DNA of 64,000 bases from Acidobacteriota bacterium. Its GTDB lineage: Bacteria > Acidobacteriota > Terriglobia > Acidiferrales > UBA7541. Below the pieces are notes generated by a model. It did no database searches. It was not told where the DNA came from and was given only the letters and a program-made list of their open reading frames with translations. Below, in pieces: positions 18,286-26,783 of the stretch; position 1 is the stretch's first letter, and every line of letters starts with the position of its first letter. The DNA lies in NCBI GenBank assembly GCA_013289695.1, contig JABCZK010000007.1, forward strand, positions 101,360 through 165,359. The letters run 5' to 3'. The position numbers were made by a program, and so were the translations under genes.

Positions 18286-18795
18286 TTAGGCGTCCTTGAT
18301 TTCGCGGAGACGTCCACTGGCGACGTCGTAGACGAAGCCACGGACAGTTACACTCTTGGGAATCCAGGGATGGCTGCGGAGTTTCTGCAATTGGTCGCGT
18401 ACATTTTCATCAACGTTTTGGAAGGCGTAGAAGAAGGCGGGAGCAACAGCGGCCGTTCCGGTGCGGTCATGGATTCTATTACGCAAGTCCTGCTCGCTGC
18501 TGTGCATCAAGCCGCAATCGGTGTGATTGATGATCATGATTTCCTCAGTGCCCAGCAGATAGTGTGATACGAGCAGCGAGCGCAGCGTGTCCTCCGTAAC
18601 GATGCCTCCGGCGTTGCGGATGATGTGCGCGTCTCCCGTGCTGAGCCCCAGAGTGCGAATGGAAAGCCGTGTATCCATACAAGTGAGGACCGCGAGTTTG
18701 CGCTCGGGACGCGGGCTTTGTTTGCGCAATTCATGGGTGCGCGAATAGATTTCGTTTGCTGCGAGCACTTCGTCGATGGCGCTCATGGCCAGCAT
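18286..18795 (-). CDS. Beta-class carbonic anhydrase
   Basis: Interconverts CO2 and bicarbonate using a zinc ion. The 169-residue product has the zinc-ligand and catalytic dyad CMDTRL (Cys39, Asp41, Arg43) and the HTDCGL motif (His, Cys), with RNAGGIVTEDTLRSLLVSHYLLG between them. These are the features of the short, Rv1284-like beta class. Starts at 18795 or 18786 are both possible; neither has a convincing Shine-Dalgarno site. A perfect 35-nt hairpin lies just upstream of the start codon, which may influence translation. Confidence 0.93.
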   Translation of the reverse strand: MLAMSAIDEVLAANEIYSRTHELRKQSPRPERKLAVLTCMDTRLSIRTLGLSTGDAHIIRNAGGIVTEDTLRSLLVSHYLLGTEEIMIINHTDCGLMHSSEQDLRNRIHDRTGTAAVAPAFFYAFQNVDENVRDQLQKLRSHPWIPKSVTVRGFVYDVASGRLREIKDA

Positions 18796-18802
18796 AGTTT
18801 AG

Positions 18803-18837
18803 GTCAGTTTCCGATTAGCGCGTAATCGGAAACTGAC
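18803..18837. repeat. Perfect 15-bp inverted repeat just upstream of the carbonic anhydrase gene
   Basis: Arms GTCAGTTTCCGATTA and TAATCGGAAACTGAC are fully complementary, with a GCGCG loop. The structure ends 7 bp before the ATG at 18795. The right arm also begins the longer repeat that recurs at 21935, so it may be a repeat terminus and not an RNA switch. Confidence 0.7.
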
Positions 18838-19117
18838 TCCCGACCGAGTGTACAAGAGCTAACACCCGCCGGCGACGCGCCGCGACGGCTGTTGATCGCA
18901 TGATAGCGGCATGGATTTGGGCGCCAGGCAGCACAGGATTTGCGGGCAGGCGCGCGCGATGGGGTGAGGTCTGTGCGCCGCGGCGCCCGCGGATGCTTTC
19001 CCGGGGTTCGCGCAGTTTTCCGTGTGGCTGCAGCGCGGATATGCGGGCGAGATGAATTACCTGCGCGCTGAGCGCCACGCTGATCCGCGATTGGCGCTCG
19101 ACGACGCGCCGCGCTCG
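18823..19117 (+). repeat. Direct repeat, copy A (degenerate copy of the queG upstream and 5' region)
   Basis: This segment aligns with 21935-22245, beginning with TAA(T/G)CGGAAACT(G/A)AC and continuing into the queG 5' coding region. Similarity is high by eye in the coding part. The two copies flank the small Cys protein and kinase genes, so the pair looks like a duplicated target or a recombination scar around that module. Confidence 0.75.
18911..19117 (+). pseudogene. queG 5' fragment, truncated and with an internal stop
   Basis: Read in one frame, 69 codons align without gaps to residues 1-69 of the intact QueG at 22042 (shared MDL, ICxQAR, AQFS, GEMNYLR and DPRLALD). Codon 19 is TGA (18965-18967), and homology ends near 19117, where an unrelated promoter and gene begin. 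It lacks all Fe-S motifs and cannot encode an enzyme. Confidence 0.85.
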
Positions 19118-19142
19118 AGATGGACGCGCATTGCTTCCCGCT

Positions 19143-19170
19143 CTGACGCGGACGGATTCCAGTGTATAAT
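19143..19170 (+). promoter_or_regulatory. Promoter of the Cys protein / kinase pair
   Basis: A perfect TATAAT (19165-19170) is preceded at 16 bp by CTGACG (4 of 6 to consensus). The start codon at 19201 lies 30 bp downstream with a GAGG site. Confidence 0.65.
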
Positions 19171-19200
19171 CCGGCGCATTCGCGTCCTGCGAGGCGGCTG

Positions 19201-19488
19201 ATGGCTGCGGGCAACACTTCGGACAAGTCTTCCACGATGTGGGTTCCGGTATGCTGCGGACGCGTGATGCGCTGCAATATGTTCGGGCAGGCGGATGGCG
19301 GGGCTTACGCCGCTCTGGTTTGTGCGGTCTGCAACAAGAACATCACGCTGGAACAAGAATCTCTCGATGCAGCGGATAAATTCGGTGAAGGCTCGAACAT
19401 TCTGAGACTGATTGGCTCGCCCAAACCACCGAAGGCGGAAAGAAGAAAATCGTTTTCTGAAGCCGGTCCCGACGATCCAACTCTGTAG
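19201..19488 (+). CDS. Small Cys-containing protein of unknown function next to a kinase
   Basis: No family recognised. The 95-residue product contains VCCGRVMRCN and, about 20 residues later, VCAVCNKN, a spacing like a single zinc ribbon. The remainder is polar, with basic and Pro residues in the last third. The ATG at 19201 has GAGG six bases upstream and lies 30 bp after a TATAAT box. It ends 35 bp before the kinase gene, so the two are probably one operon. A role as kinase partner or substrate is speculation based only on position. Confidence 0.65.
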   Translation: MAAGNTSDKSSTMWVPVCCGRVMRCNMFGQADGGAYAALVCAVCNKNITLEQESLDAADKFGEGSNILRLIGSPKPPKAERRKSFSEAGPDDPTL

Positions 19489-19523
19489 TCTGGAATGCCG
19501 CTCCCGCGAAAGTTTGCCTGCGC

Positions 19524-21923
19524 ATGATTGGCCAGACCATTTCGCACTATCGCATCGTGGAGCAACTGGGCGCCGGCGGGATGGGCGTGGTATTCAAGGC
19601 CCAGGACAGCCGGCTGGAACGCGCGGTGGCGCTGAAATTCCTTCCTGAAAATCTCGCGCAGCAACCGCAGGCGCTCGAGCGCTTCCGGCGCGAGGCGCGC
19701 GCCGCGTCCGCTCTAAACCACCCCGGCATCTGCACGATCTACGACATTGGCGAGCAAGACGGCCGAGCGTTCATCGCCATGGAGTTCATTGACGGCGAAA
19801 CGCTGCGCAGTCACATCCATGGCAAGGCGCTTCCGGTGGAAGAACTGCTGGAGCTCGGCATCCAGATAGCGGAGGCTCTGGAAGCCGCGCACACCGAAGG
19901 AATCATTCACCGCGACATCAAACCCGCGAATATTTTCGTGACCAAGCGCGGGCGAGCGAAAGTGCTCGATTTTGGCCTGGCAAAACTTGTTCCCAAAGGA
20001 GTCGCGATTGCGGACGATGCTCCCGGCGGCGAAACGTCGAGCTCGACTTCGATCGCTGGAATCATCAGCGGCACTCCCTCCTACATGTCACCCGAGCAGG
20101 TGCGCGGAGACGCTCTGGACGCGCGCACGGACATCTTCTCGCTCGGGCTGGTGCTGTACGAAATGGCCACGGGCCGCCAGGCATTCGCCGGCGGCACAGG
20201 CGGCGCGATTATCGAGGCGGTACTGACGCGGCCGCCTGTTTCGGCGCGAAGCATCAATCCCGATATCCCGCCGGCGCTCGAAGCAATCATCAACCAGGCC
20301 CTCCACAAGGACAGGGAACAGCGTTTCCAGCAAGCTGCGGAAATACTTGCGGACCTACAACGACTGAAGCGAGATATCGATTCGGGCCGCAGAGATCAGG
20401 CGGGAGATTCGGCGTCACGCCTCGCAGCAACCTCTGGACCTATATCCTCGACCGGCGCCTTGAGGTCGCGCGCTTCGACACAACAAACCGGCAGCTTCCG
20501 CGCGCCGCGCGTCACAAAGACCATCGACTCGCTGGCCGTCCTGCCTTTCGAAAACGTGAGTCGCGACCCGGAGAACGATTACCTCAGCGACGGAATCACC
20601 GGCAGCCTGATCAATAATCTCGCGACGGTGCCAAAACTGCGCGTGATGGCGCAGAGCACGGTGTTTCGCTACAAGGGCCGGGAGATTGACCCGCAAGTTG
20701 TCGGTCGCGAACTCAATGTGCGCGCCGTGCTGACGGGAAGAATGATGCAGAGCGGCGGCTCGTTGCGCATCGGTACCGAGTTAGTGGATGTGGCGACTGG
20801 GTCGCAACTCTGGGGCGCGCAATTCGATCGCAAACCCGGAGACATCTTCGCGATCCAGGATGAAATTTCGAGCGAGATATCGGGAAAACTGCGCTTACAG
20901 CTGACGCGTGCGGAAAAAAAGCGGCTCATCAAACGCCACACGGAAGACGCCGAGGCTTACCGGCTCTACCTGCAAGGCCGCCATCACTGGAACCGCTGGA
21001 CGGAAGAAGGATTCTACAAGGCGATCGGCTACTTTCAGCAGGCGATCGAGAAGGATCCCAGTTACGCGCTCGCGTACGCCGGCGTTGCCGATTCCTATGT
21101 GCTGCTGGGATGGAACAGCTATCTGCCTCCGCAGGATGCGTTCCCGAAAGGCAAAGCCGCTGCGATGGCGGCGCTCGAGATCGCCCCCGATCTCGGCGAA
21201 GCTCACACGGATTTGGCGGCAGTGCTGTGGCTGCACGATTGGCAGTGGCCGGAAGCGCAGATGGAATTTCAACGCGCCCTGGAATTAAACGCCTGCTATG
21301 CAACTGCCAATCATTATTACGCCGAGTGCCTGATGACGATGGGCCGCAATGCAGAAGCCCTCACCAGGATGAAAAAAAGCCTGGAGCTGGATCCTTTGTC
21401 GCTCATTATTAATGTTGCGATCGGATGGGCCTACTATCACGGGCGTCAGTACGACGAGGCCGTCGCACAACTGCTGCGCACGAGCGAATTGGATCCGAAC
21501 TATCCCATGACCTGCTGGATTCTCGGGCTGGTCTATCGCAAAACCGCTCGCTACGATTTGGCGATCGGCGCCGGAGAGAAGGCCGTGAATCTGTCAGGAG
21601 GTAGTCCGCTGATGCGCGCCGCTCTGGCGCAGACTTTCGCTACGGCTGGTGCCGCGCAGGAAGCAATTCAGATCCTCGATGAATTGCAGCAGCTGGCCAA
21701 GGAAAGGTATGTCGTGCCCCATTTCTTCGCCGGAATCTACGTGGGCTTAGGCGACCACGACCGCGCGCTTGAATATTTGGAGAAATCCTACGCAGAGCAC
21801 TGCCACTGGCTTATCTACCTTCATATAGACCCGAGCATGGACGATTTGCGCAACGATCGTCGTTTCCAAGACCTGTTGCGGCGTGTCGGCCTTCCTGCGC
21901 CGTCGGCCGCGGTCTCGACTTGA
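19524..21923 (+). CDS. Ser/Thr protein kinase with TolB-like and TPR domains
   Basis: A 799-residue eukaryotic-type kinase. Kinase domain about residues 8-275: glycine loop LGAGGMGVV, VALKFLP Lys, HRDIKPAN (about residue 129), DFGLAK and SPEQVRGD. A Ser/Arg-rich linker follows, then a TolB_N/FlgO-like module (about 330-470) with SLAVLPFENVSRDPENDYLSDGI and VRAVLTGRM, then TPR repeats (about 475-790; ASPNYALAYAGVADSY-type units, ELDPNYPMTCWILGLVYRKT). There is no clear transmembrane helix, so it is likely cytosolic, unlike many PASTA kinases. This architecture is abundant in Acidobacteriota. Its target is unknown; the small Cys protein just upstream is the best candidate partner. Confidence 0.93.
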   Translation: MIGQTISHYRIVEQLGAGGMGVVFKAQDSRLERAVALKFLPENLAQQPQALERFRREARAASALNHPGICTIYDIGEQDGRAFIAMEFIDGETLRSHIHGKALPVEELLELGIQIAEALEAAHTEGIIHRDIKPANIFVTKRGRAKVLDFGLAKLVPKGVAIADDAPGGETSSSTSIAGIISGTPSYMSPEQVRGDALDARTDIFSLGLVLYEMATGRQAFAGGTGGAIIEAVLTRPPVSARSINPDIPPALEAIINQALHKDREQRFQQAAEILADLQRLKRDIDSGRRDQAGDSASRLAATSGPISSTGALRSRASTQQTGSFRAPRVTKTIDSLAVLPFENVSRDPENDYLSDGITGSLINNLATVPKLRVMAQSTVFRYKGREIDPQVVGRELNVRAVLTGRMMQSGGSLRIGTELVDVATGSQLWGAQFDRKPGDIFAIQDEISSEISGKLRLQLTRAEKKRLIKRHTEDAEAYRLYLQGRHHWNRWTEEGFYKAIGYFQQAIEKDPSYALAYAGVADSYVLLGWNSYLPPQDAFPKGKAAAMAALEIAPDLGEAHTDLAAVLWLHDWQWPEAQMEFQRALELNACYATANHYYAECLMTMGRNAEALTRMKKSLELDPLSLIINVAIGWAYYHGRQYDEAVAQLLRTSELDPNYPMTCWILGLVYRKTARYDLAIGAGEKAVNLSGGSPLMRAALAQTFATAGAAQEAIQILDELQQLAKERYVVPHFFAGIYVGLGDHDRALEYLEKSYAEHCHWLIYLHIDPSMDDLRNDRRFQDLLRRVGLPAPSAAVST

Positions 21924-21934
21924 AAGGAACCGGG

Positions 21935-22245
21935 TAAGCGGAAACTAACCCGCTACTGGGTGTTGGGGAGCCAATAGGCAGGCCGGCGCTCGGAAAGCGT
22001 CATTTCGGCGCGACAGGTTCCGTTGATGGCATCATAGCGCCATGGATTTGGCCGGACGGACACGCTGGATTTGCGAGCAGGCACGCGAGATGGGGCTTGA
22101 TCTGTGCGGCGTGGCGCCCGCGGCTGCTTTCCCGGAACTGGCGCAGTTTTCTGCGTGGCTTGGGCGCGGACATGCGGGGGAGATGAATTACCTGCGCGAT
22201 GATCGCCGCGTGGATCCGCGACTGGCGCTGGACGGCGCGCGCAGT
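21935..22245 (+). repeat. Direct repeat, copy B (queG upstream region and first 68 codons)
   Basis: This is the intact counterpart of copy A at 18823-19117. It begins 11 bp after the kinase stop codon and runs into queG. Together the two copies bracket a 2.8-kb segment. Confidence 0.75.
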
Positions 22246-23202
22246 TTGATCGTGGTGGCGCTGAACTACAACTCCCCGCTGCCCTACTCCACCGAACAGG
22301 CTGGCATCCACGATGCAGGCTCCCCGCAGGGATGGATTTCGCGCTACGCGTGGGGTAACGATTACCACGAAGTGCTCCGCGAAAAACTGAATGCACTCGT
22401 CGCGCGGATGCGTGAGCGGTGGCCCGAGCCTTTTGATGCGCGCGCTTACGTGGATACGGGGCCAGTCGTCGAGCGCGTGGCTGCAAAATATGCGGGGCTC
22501 GGTTGGCTCGCGAAAAATACCTGCCTGATTAACGAGCAGCTCGGTTCATGGCTGTTTCTCGGCGTCGTTGTCACGACGCTGGAGCTGGAAGCGTCGCTAG
22601 CGCCGAACGAACCGCCCGCCGCCGATCTTTGCGGAAATTGCACGTTGTGCCTGGACGCCTGCCCCACGCAAGCGTTTGCCGCACCCTATGTGCTGGATGC
22701 GCGCCGCTGTATTTCTTATCTTACGATCGAGCTGCGCGGCACGATTCCGGAGGAGCTGCGGCCGGCGATGGGGAATGCCGTGATTGGCTGCGACATTTGC
22801 CAGGACGTGTGTCCGTGGAATCGCAAGTCGCCCGTGACGGAGCTGGCGGCGTTTCAGCCTCGCCGGATCGAGCGGGACGGCGAAAATGGAAAACAGAAAA
22901 TGGAAAATAGCGCGACGTTGTTTGCACCGGAGCTGGAGTGGCTCGCGCCTCTAACGCAGGAAGAGTTTAGCCGGATTTTTCGCGGTAGCGCGGTGAAACG
23001 CGCGAAGTGGCGTGGGTTAGTCCGCAACGCTTGCGTCGCGCTGGGAAATTCCGGCGTGGCGCGCGGATCGGAAGCCTGCGCGCGAATTGAATCGTTGCTC
23101 GAACGCCTCGCCGCATCCGACGATTCGCTGATCGCGGAACACGCTCAGTGGGCAATGAAGCGCCTCGGCGCGCCTGATGGTTCGCCGCACAGCTCGGATT
23201 GA
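22042..23202 (+). CDS. queG: Epoxyqueuosine reductase
   Basis: Final step of queuosine synthesis: cobalamin-dependent reduction of epoxyqueuosine in tRNA to queuosine. The 386-residue product has the N-terminal DUF1730-type part (MNYLRDD, ARSLIVVALNY, YAWGNDYHEVLREKL, DTGPVVERVAAKYAGLGWLAKNTCLI), then two [4Fe-4S] motifs, CGNCTLCLDACPT and CDICQDVCPWN, and a C-terminal HEAT-like part with FRGSAVKRAKWRGLVRN. All are typical. Its 5' end duplicates the pseudogene at 18911. No other queuosine genes are in the window. Confidence 0.96.
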   Translation: MDLAGRTRWICEQAREMGLDLCGVAPAAAFPELAQFSAWLGRGHAGEMNYLRDDRRVDPRLALDGARSLIVVALNYNSPLPYSTEQAGIHDAGSPQGWISRYAWGNDYHEVLREKLNALVARMRERWPEPFDARAYVDTGPVVERVAAKYAGLGWLAKNTCLINEQLGSWLFLGVVVTTLELEASLAPNEPPAADLCGNCTLCLDACPTQAFAAPYVLDARRCISYLTIELRGTIPEELRPAMGNAVIGCDICQDVCPWNRKSPVTELAAFQPRRIERDGENGKQKMENSATLFAPELEWLAPLTQEEFSRIFRGSAVKRAKWRGLVRNACVALGNSGVARGSEACARIESLLERLAASDDSLIAEHAQWAMKRLGAPDGSPHSSD

Positions 23203-23273
23203 CTTGCGGCTACACATTCCGCTAGCGTAGCGGCGCACGCCACGCCATCGAAGGTTGCGCGGGAGGCTGTCGC

Positions 23274-24053
23274 ATGCATGGTTCTCACTTGGCTCTTTTC
23301 ATTCACGCTCTGGCGCCGCAGTTCAATTTTCCGCAAGGTCCCGCGGTCGAACTGATCATGCTGCGCTGGTTGCATTTCATTTTCGGAATTATCTGGATTG
23401 GCCTGCTGTATTTTTTCAACCTTGTGGGTGTTCCCACGATGAAGCAGCTGGAGGCGCCTGTCCGCGGGAAAGTGTTTCCGGTGTTGATGTCGCGCGCGAT
23501 GGGCTGGTTTCGCTGGTCGGCGCTGATTACGGTGGTGGTGGGGCTGCGCTACTACTTCACGATTCTTTCTGCCGACGCGCAAAATTCCGGCAACCCCGGG
23601 ATGACGTTGCGCTGGTTCGGTTGGTGGCTGCTGGTGTGGCTGGTGGCCTATCCGCTGATCTATCCGTTTCAGTTGCCAAGCAAAGGGCCGCTGGATAATC
23701 CCTGGGTGCGCGCGATTGCGATTAGCGCGATAGTGATTGCGGCTTCGTGGATCGTTCTTTATCTGAATAGCGGGCCGGCGGTTTCGAACGCGCATCTGTG
23801 CATCAGCGTCGGCGGCGGGCTGGGCTTTCTGATGCTGCTGAACACCTGGGGTGTGGTGTGGCGGGTACAGAAGCGGCTAATCGTCTGGACGCAAGCGAGC
23901 GCCGAGCAAGGCACGCCGATGCCCGAGCAGGCGGCGCGCCTGGCGCGCTGGGGATTCCTGGCCTCGCGTGTCGGTTTCTGGTTGTCGTTCCCCATGCTCT
24001 TCTTCATGGGCGCGGCGGAGCACTACCCGTTCTTGAGCAGCATCACGAAATGA
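23274..24053 (+). CDS. Multi-pass membrane protein, Urate_ox_N (PuuD)-like
   Basis: A 259-residue membrane protein with about seven hydrophobic segments. The N-terminal LRWLHFIFGIIWIGLLYFFNLVGVPTMK resembles the membrane domain of PuuD-type urate hydroxylases (LxWLHxxxGIxWIG), including a His in the first helix. PuuD usually also has a cytochrome c domain, which is absent, so enzymatic urate oxidation is uncertain; acidobacterial paralogues of unknown role exist. No purine-catabolism genes are adjacent. It is 59 bp upstream of a secreted-protein gene that may be co-transcribed. Confidence 0.65.
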   Translation: MHGSHLALFIHALAPQFNFPQGPAVELIMLRWLHFIFGIIWIGLLYFFNLVGVPTMKQLEAPVRGKVFPVLMSRAMGWFRWSALITVVVGLRYYFTILSADAQNSGNPGMTLRWFGWWLLVWLVAYPLIYPFQLPSKGPLDNPWVRAIAISAIVIAASWIVLYLNSGPAVSNAHLCISVGGGLGFLMLLNTWGVVWRVQKRLIVWTQASAEQGTPMPEQAARLARWGFLASRVGFWLSFPMLFFMGAAEHYPFLSSITK

Positions 24054-24112
24054 AGAAGCTTGTACCCTTCGGTTACTTGGGCGCGTCCTAACGGACAGCA
24101 CTGGAGTCCGCC

Positions 24113-24784
24113 ATGAAGCCAGCCACTCGCTCCGGTTTAGCCGCTCTTCTCGGCACGCTCGTCATCTTGGCGCTGATCGCGCTTCCCGCGCTCGCGTATC
24201 AGTATCCGCTGTCGTCCATTGATATCCGCGATGCGTTCTTCATCGGCAACCGCAACGATGATCTCACCGCAGCGCTTTTCGCAAAATATTCCCGGACGCT
24301 GCCCGCGCCGGAAACGGGACCGTACGTAGCGGAGATTGATTTGGATACTCCGTTCCTCCAGGTCGCACGGCGCGCCGAGGGGGCTGTTAATTACGACTCG
24401 CTCGATGCCGTCCAGGAATTTCAGAGCAAACCGATGGTGTTTCGTGTGCACGTGAAATTCTATTTCACGTCCACTTATATGCCATTACCGGTCGCGCACA
24501 CCGAAGGCATCCCTATGGAGACACCCAGTTACCCGGACTTCTGGAACGATTTCAAAGTGCGCCTGATTCAAGATAAAGAAGTCCGCCAAAAATCCTCGGT
24601 CGGAGCGGCGATATTTCCCATGTGGGGAGCGGACGGAGACGGCCCTCCGCCCTCGCCGATCGGCGGCAGGATTGATGTGGACTACAACCCCGCGAAAATC
24701 GATACCGCCGATGCGACGGTCGAAGTGCTCACGCCAGACGGACAAGATATCGTGGTGCCGTTCGATCTCAGCAGGCTTCAGTAA
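24113..24784 (+). CDS. Exported protein of unknown function
   Basis: No family recognised. The 223-residue product has an N-terminal signal peptide (SGLAALLGTLVILALIALPALAY, cleavage after ALA) and a beta-rich mature part. Seen segments include SSIDIRDAFFIGNRNDDLTAALFAKYSRTLP, VEFQSKPMVFRVHVKFYFTST and a C-terminal DATVEVLTPDGQDIVVPFDLSRL. There is no Cys in the mature part. It is probably periplasmic or surface attached. It follows the PuuD-like gene and is convergent with the Rieske oxygenase gene. Confidence 0.7.
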   Translation: MKPATRSGLAALLGTLVILALIALPALAYQYPLSSIDIRDAFFIGNRNDDLTAALFAKYSRTLPAPETGPYVAEIDLDTPFLQVARRAEGAVNYDSLDAVQEFQSKPMVFRVHVKFYFTSTYMPLPVAHTEGIPMETPSYPDFWNDFKVRLIQDKEVRQKSSVGAAIFPMWGADGDGPPPSPIGGRIDVDYNPAKIDTADATVEVLTPDGQDIVVPFDLSRLQ

Positions 24785-24814
24785 GAAATCGAAGCGCCGC
24801 GTGCATGCGAAACG

Positions 24815-25933
24815 CTACGATCGCCAGCGTAGCATGACCGGACCGTGCATGGGATGACGCAGCGGCACGCCGCTGCGCAGCGAATCCTGGTACGCGGCCT
24901 TCAATTCGAAGTACCAGCGCGCCTGGCGATCGGCATCGTCAATCAACATCATGCGGTCCTCGTACTGCAGTCCCATGGCTTGCTTTTTGATTACCTCGGT
25001 GTCCTGGCGGATGAAGCGCGGGCCAAACACATTAATGATGAACGACACCACCGGAAACCACGGCAGAATATTCCACGCGGCGCAAAAATCCAGCCGGCAG
25101 AAATCGCGGCGGATGGGAGTGACCGTGGTACGGCTGGAAAGCCAGTAACGTCCTGCGCGAATTTGTTCGAAGCGCTGATTGGGCAGCACGAAGTCAATCA
25201 TGGTGGTGGCCGGCTCGCCCGTGAGCAGCTTCAAAATTTTGTAGGGCGCGCTATTTGCCGAAGGCGCGTGCGGGCTCATACGGAAGCCGTTGGGGATCGG
25301 TTCGAATCTCTTCTCTTTATCGCGAATGCTGTGGCGGGTGCGCCACCACCAAGCCTGATGCACGAACGGCCCGTGCGCCGGGTCCATCAAGCCGATGATG
25401 GCCTGGTCCACGCCGCAGGGCAGGTCGGCATAAAGGTGCGCGATTTTGTAGCCGGGGCTGAATGTCGGCAATTCGGGCGGCGGTGGTGGCAATTCCTCGA
25501 GTCCGCGGCCTTCGGGATTGGTCATGAACGCCCAGAGGTAGCCGTCACGCTCATCGCACGGAAAGCTGCCCGCGTAGATTCGTTCCCACTTAAGTTTGGA
25601 ATCCGCGGTGAGCGAAGGGATGCTGCGGCACTGCCCGCTGTGCGCGTCGAATTTCCAGCCGTGGTAGGCGCACTCGACGGTCTGGCCGTCGAATTGGCCG
25701 AAGGAAAGCGGAAATGCGCGGTGCGGGCACACGTCGCGCAGCGCGAACGGTTTTCCGGCGGCGTCGCGGCCGAGCACCAGCGGCACATCCAGCAGCATCG
25801 CGCGCACCAGCTTGTGCCGCCGCACCTGTTCGCTGCGCAACGCTGGATACCAGAACCCCCACAGCATGTCGCTCGAGCGCCCACTGGGGCGGGACGCATT
25901 TGACTCGGTCATTTCGCGATTCATGGCGGTCAT
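24815..25933 (-). CDS. Rieske non-haem iron oxygenase
   Basis: Aromatic-ring-hydroxylating-type oxygenase, alpha-subunit-like. The 372-residue product has the Rieske [2Fe-2S] ligands C69-P-H71 and C88-x-x-H91 (CPHRAFPLSFGQFDGQTVECAYHGW) and a catalytic part with IIGLMDPAHGPFVHQAWWW (bridging Asp and the His pair for mononuclear iron). The ligand set looks complete. No ferredoxin or reductase gene is beside it, so electron donors must be encoded elsewhere. The substrate cannot be read from sequence; the family includes carotenoid, chlorophyll and sterol oxygenases. Starts at 25933, 25924 and 25912 are all possible. Confidence 0.88.
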   Translation of the reverse strand: MTAMNREMTESNASRPSGRSSDMLWGFWYPALRSEQVRRHKLVRAMLLDVPLVLGRDAAGKPFALRDVCPHRAFPLSFGQFDGQTVECAYHGWKFDAHSGQCRSIPSLTADSKLKWERIYAGSFPCDERDGYLWAFMTNPEGRGLEELPPPPPELPTFSPGYKIAHLYADLPCGVDQAIIGLMDPAHGPFVHQAWWWRTRHSIRDKEKRFEPIPNGFRMSPHAPSANSAPYKILKLLTGEPATTMIDFVLPNQRFEQIRAGRYWLSSRTTVTPIRRDFCRLDFCAAWNILPWFPVVSFIINVFGPRFIRQDTEVIKKQAMGLQYEDRMMLIDDADRQARWYFELKAAYQDSLRSGVPLRHPMHGPVMLRWRS

Positions 25934-26006
25934 CGTATTACAGGCATCCAGTCACATCAAATACGTACGAGAAAGCTTTCAGCCACCAAGAATCATGCGA
26001 GATTTC

Positions 26007-26471
26007 CTACGTCGATCGCACCGGGGGCGGCGCGACCAAACTCGCACCAAACATCTGAATGACCGAAGGTTTCCCGAGGACTATAAATGTAAAAACGCCG
26101 AGCGTCGTTCCATAAGGGAACTCCAGGCAGGTGAGCGCCGCCACCACCAGGCAGAAGGTCCGCGAGCTTCGACGTTTCAAGCAAACCGCGGTCCAAAACC
26201 TCAACGCCGCGAATGTGGCTCCTGCCAGAAATATCGCTAGACCAATTCCAACAAAGATCCAGGGCAAAAAAGCCGCAGGCGGCTGATTAGGCGGTACGGA
26301 CGTGGCTGGAATCTTCGCAAAGGAAGCCGCAAACATAGCACCCATGCAGACATAAAACAGTCCAAACAGCGAGAAGAGCGCTGCCATCCCTCCCGCCACC
26401 CAGTAACCAATCGCGAGCAGCCTCAAATGCTCCTCATGAACGATCGTCTGACGAAAATCTTGTTCGGCCAT
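26007..26471 (-). CDS. Small integral membrane protein, unknown function
   Basis: No family recognised. The 154-residue product has four probable transmembrane segments: LLAIGYWVAGGMAALFSLFGLFYV, FLPWIFVGIGLAIFLAGATFAALR, TFCLVVAALTCLEFPYGTT and GVFTFIVLGKPSVIQMF. The N-terminus MAEQDFRQTIVHEEHLRLLAIGY is charged and cytosolic. A good AGAGGTGAGG site precedes the ATG. Such small four-helix proteins are common in Acidobacteriota and Planctomycetes. The gene stands alone. Confidence 0.75.
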   Translation of the reverse strand: MAEQDFRQTIVHEEHLRLLAIGYWVAGGMAALFSLFGLFYVCMGAMFAASFAKIPATSVPPNQPPAAFLPWIFVGIGLAIFLAGATFAALRFWTAVCLKRRSSRTFCLVVAALTCLEFPYGTTLGVFTFIVLGKPSVIQMFGASLVAPPPVRST

Positions 26472-26783
26472 AGCCTCACCTCTGGGTGTCGCTAGCCATT
26501 TTGCTTGCGGCGTAACTTACCACGGAAGCCCGGACTAGCAGACGGTGGCTTTTCGTGCCGAGGCGCAAGCACTCTCATCGCGCATCCCGCAGCGAACGAA
26601 CCCGGCGAGATAGGGTGTTTGACTAGGCGCTGTTTTGCCGCTATTCTTGGGTTAGCGATGACTGCGATGTTCGCCGCCTTCTATTAGCGATATCTCTCGA
26701 CCCCGTCCGGGGCCGCGCTTCCGTGCGGCCGCATCCATTTTCCGATTTCCCTTTTCTACTTTCTGCATTTTTGAGGTATCGCC
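26472..26783. other. 312-bp intergenic region upstream of prfA
   Basis: Divergent upstream region of the membrane-protein gene and prfA. It holds the prfA promoter at 26619-26647. A 60-codon frame at 26505 has no codon-usage or start-site support. Nothing else was recognised. Confidence 0.6.
26619..26647 (+). promoter_or_regulatory. Sigma-70-type promoter of prfA-prmC
   Basis: TTGACT (26619-26624) and TATTCT (26642-26647) are exactly 17 bp apart. It lies 137 bp upstream of the prfA start, leaving an untranslated leader of about 130 bases. Confidence 0.65.

Noticed and set aside
18911..19117. A recoded (TGA-reading) or full-length second queG
   Set aside because: The fragment ends after 69 codons and lacks both Fe-S motifs; it is better explained as a pseudogene piece.
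26505..26687. 60-codon plus-strand frame upstream of prfA
   Set aside because: No Shine-Dalgarno site, no similarity, and it overlaps the likely prfA promoter.
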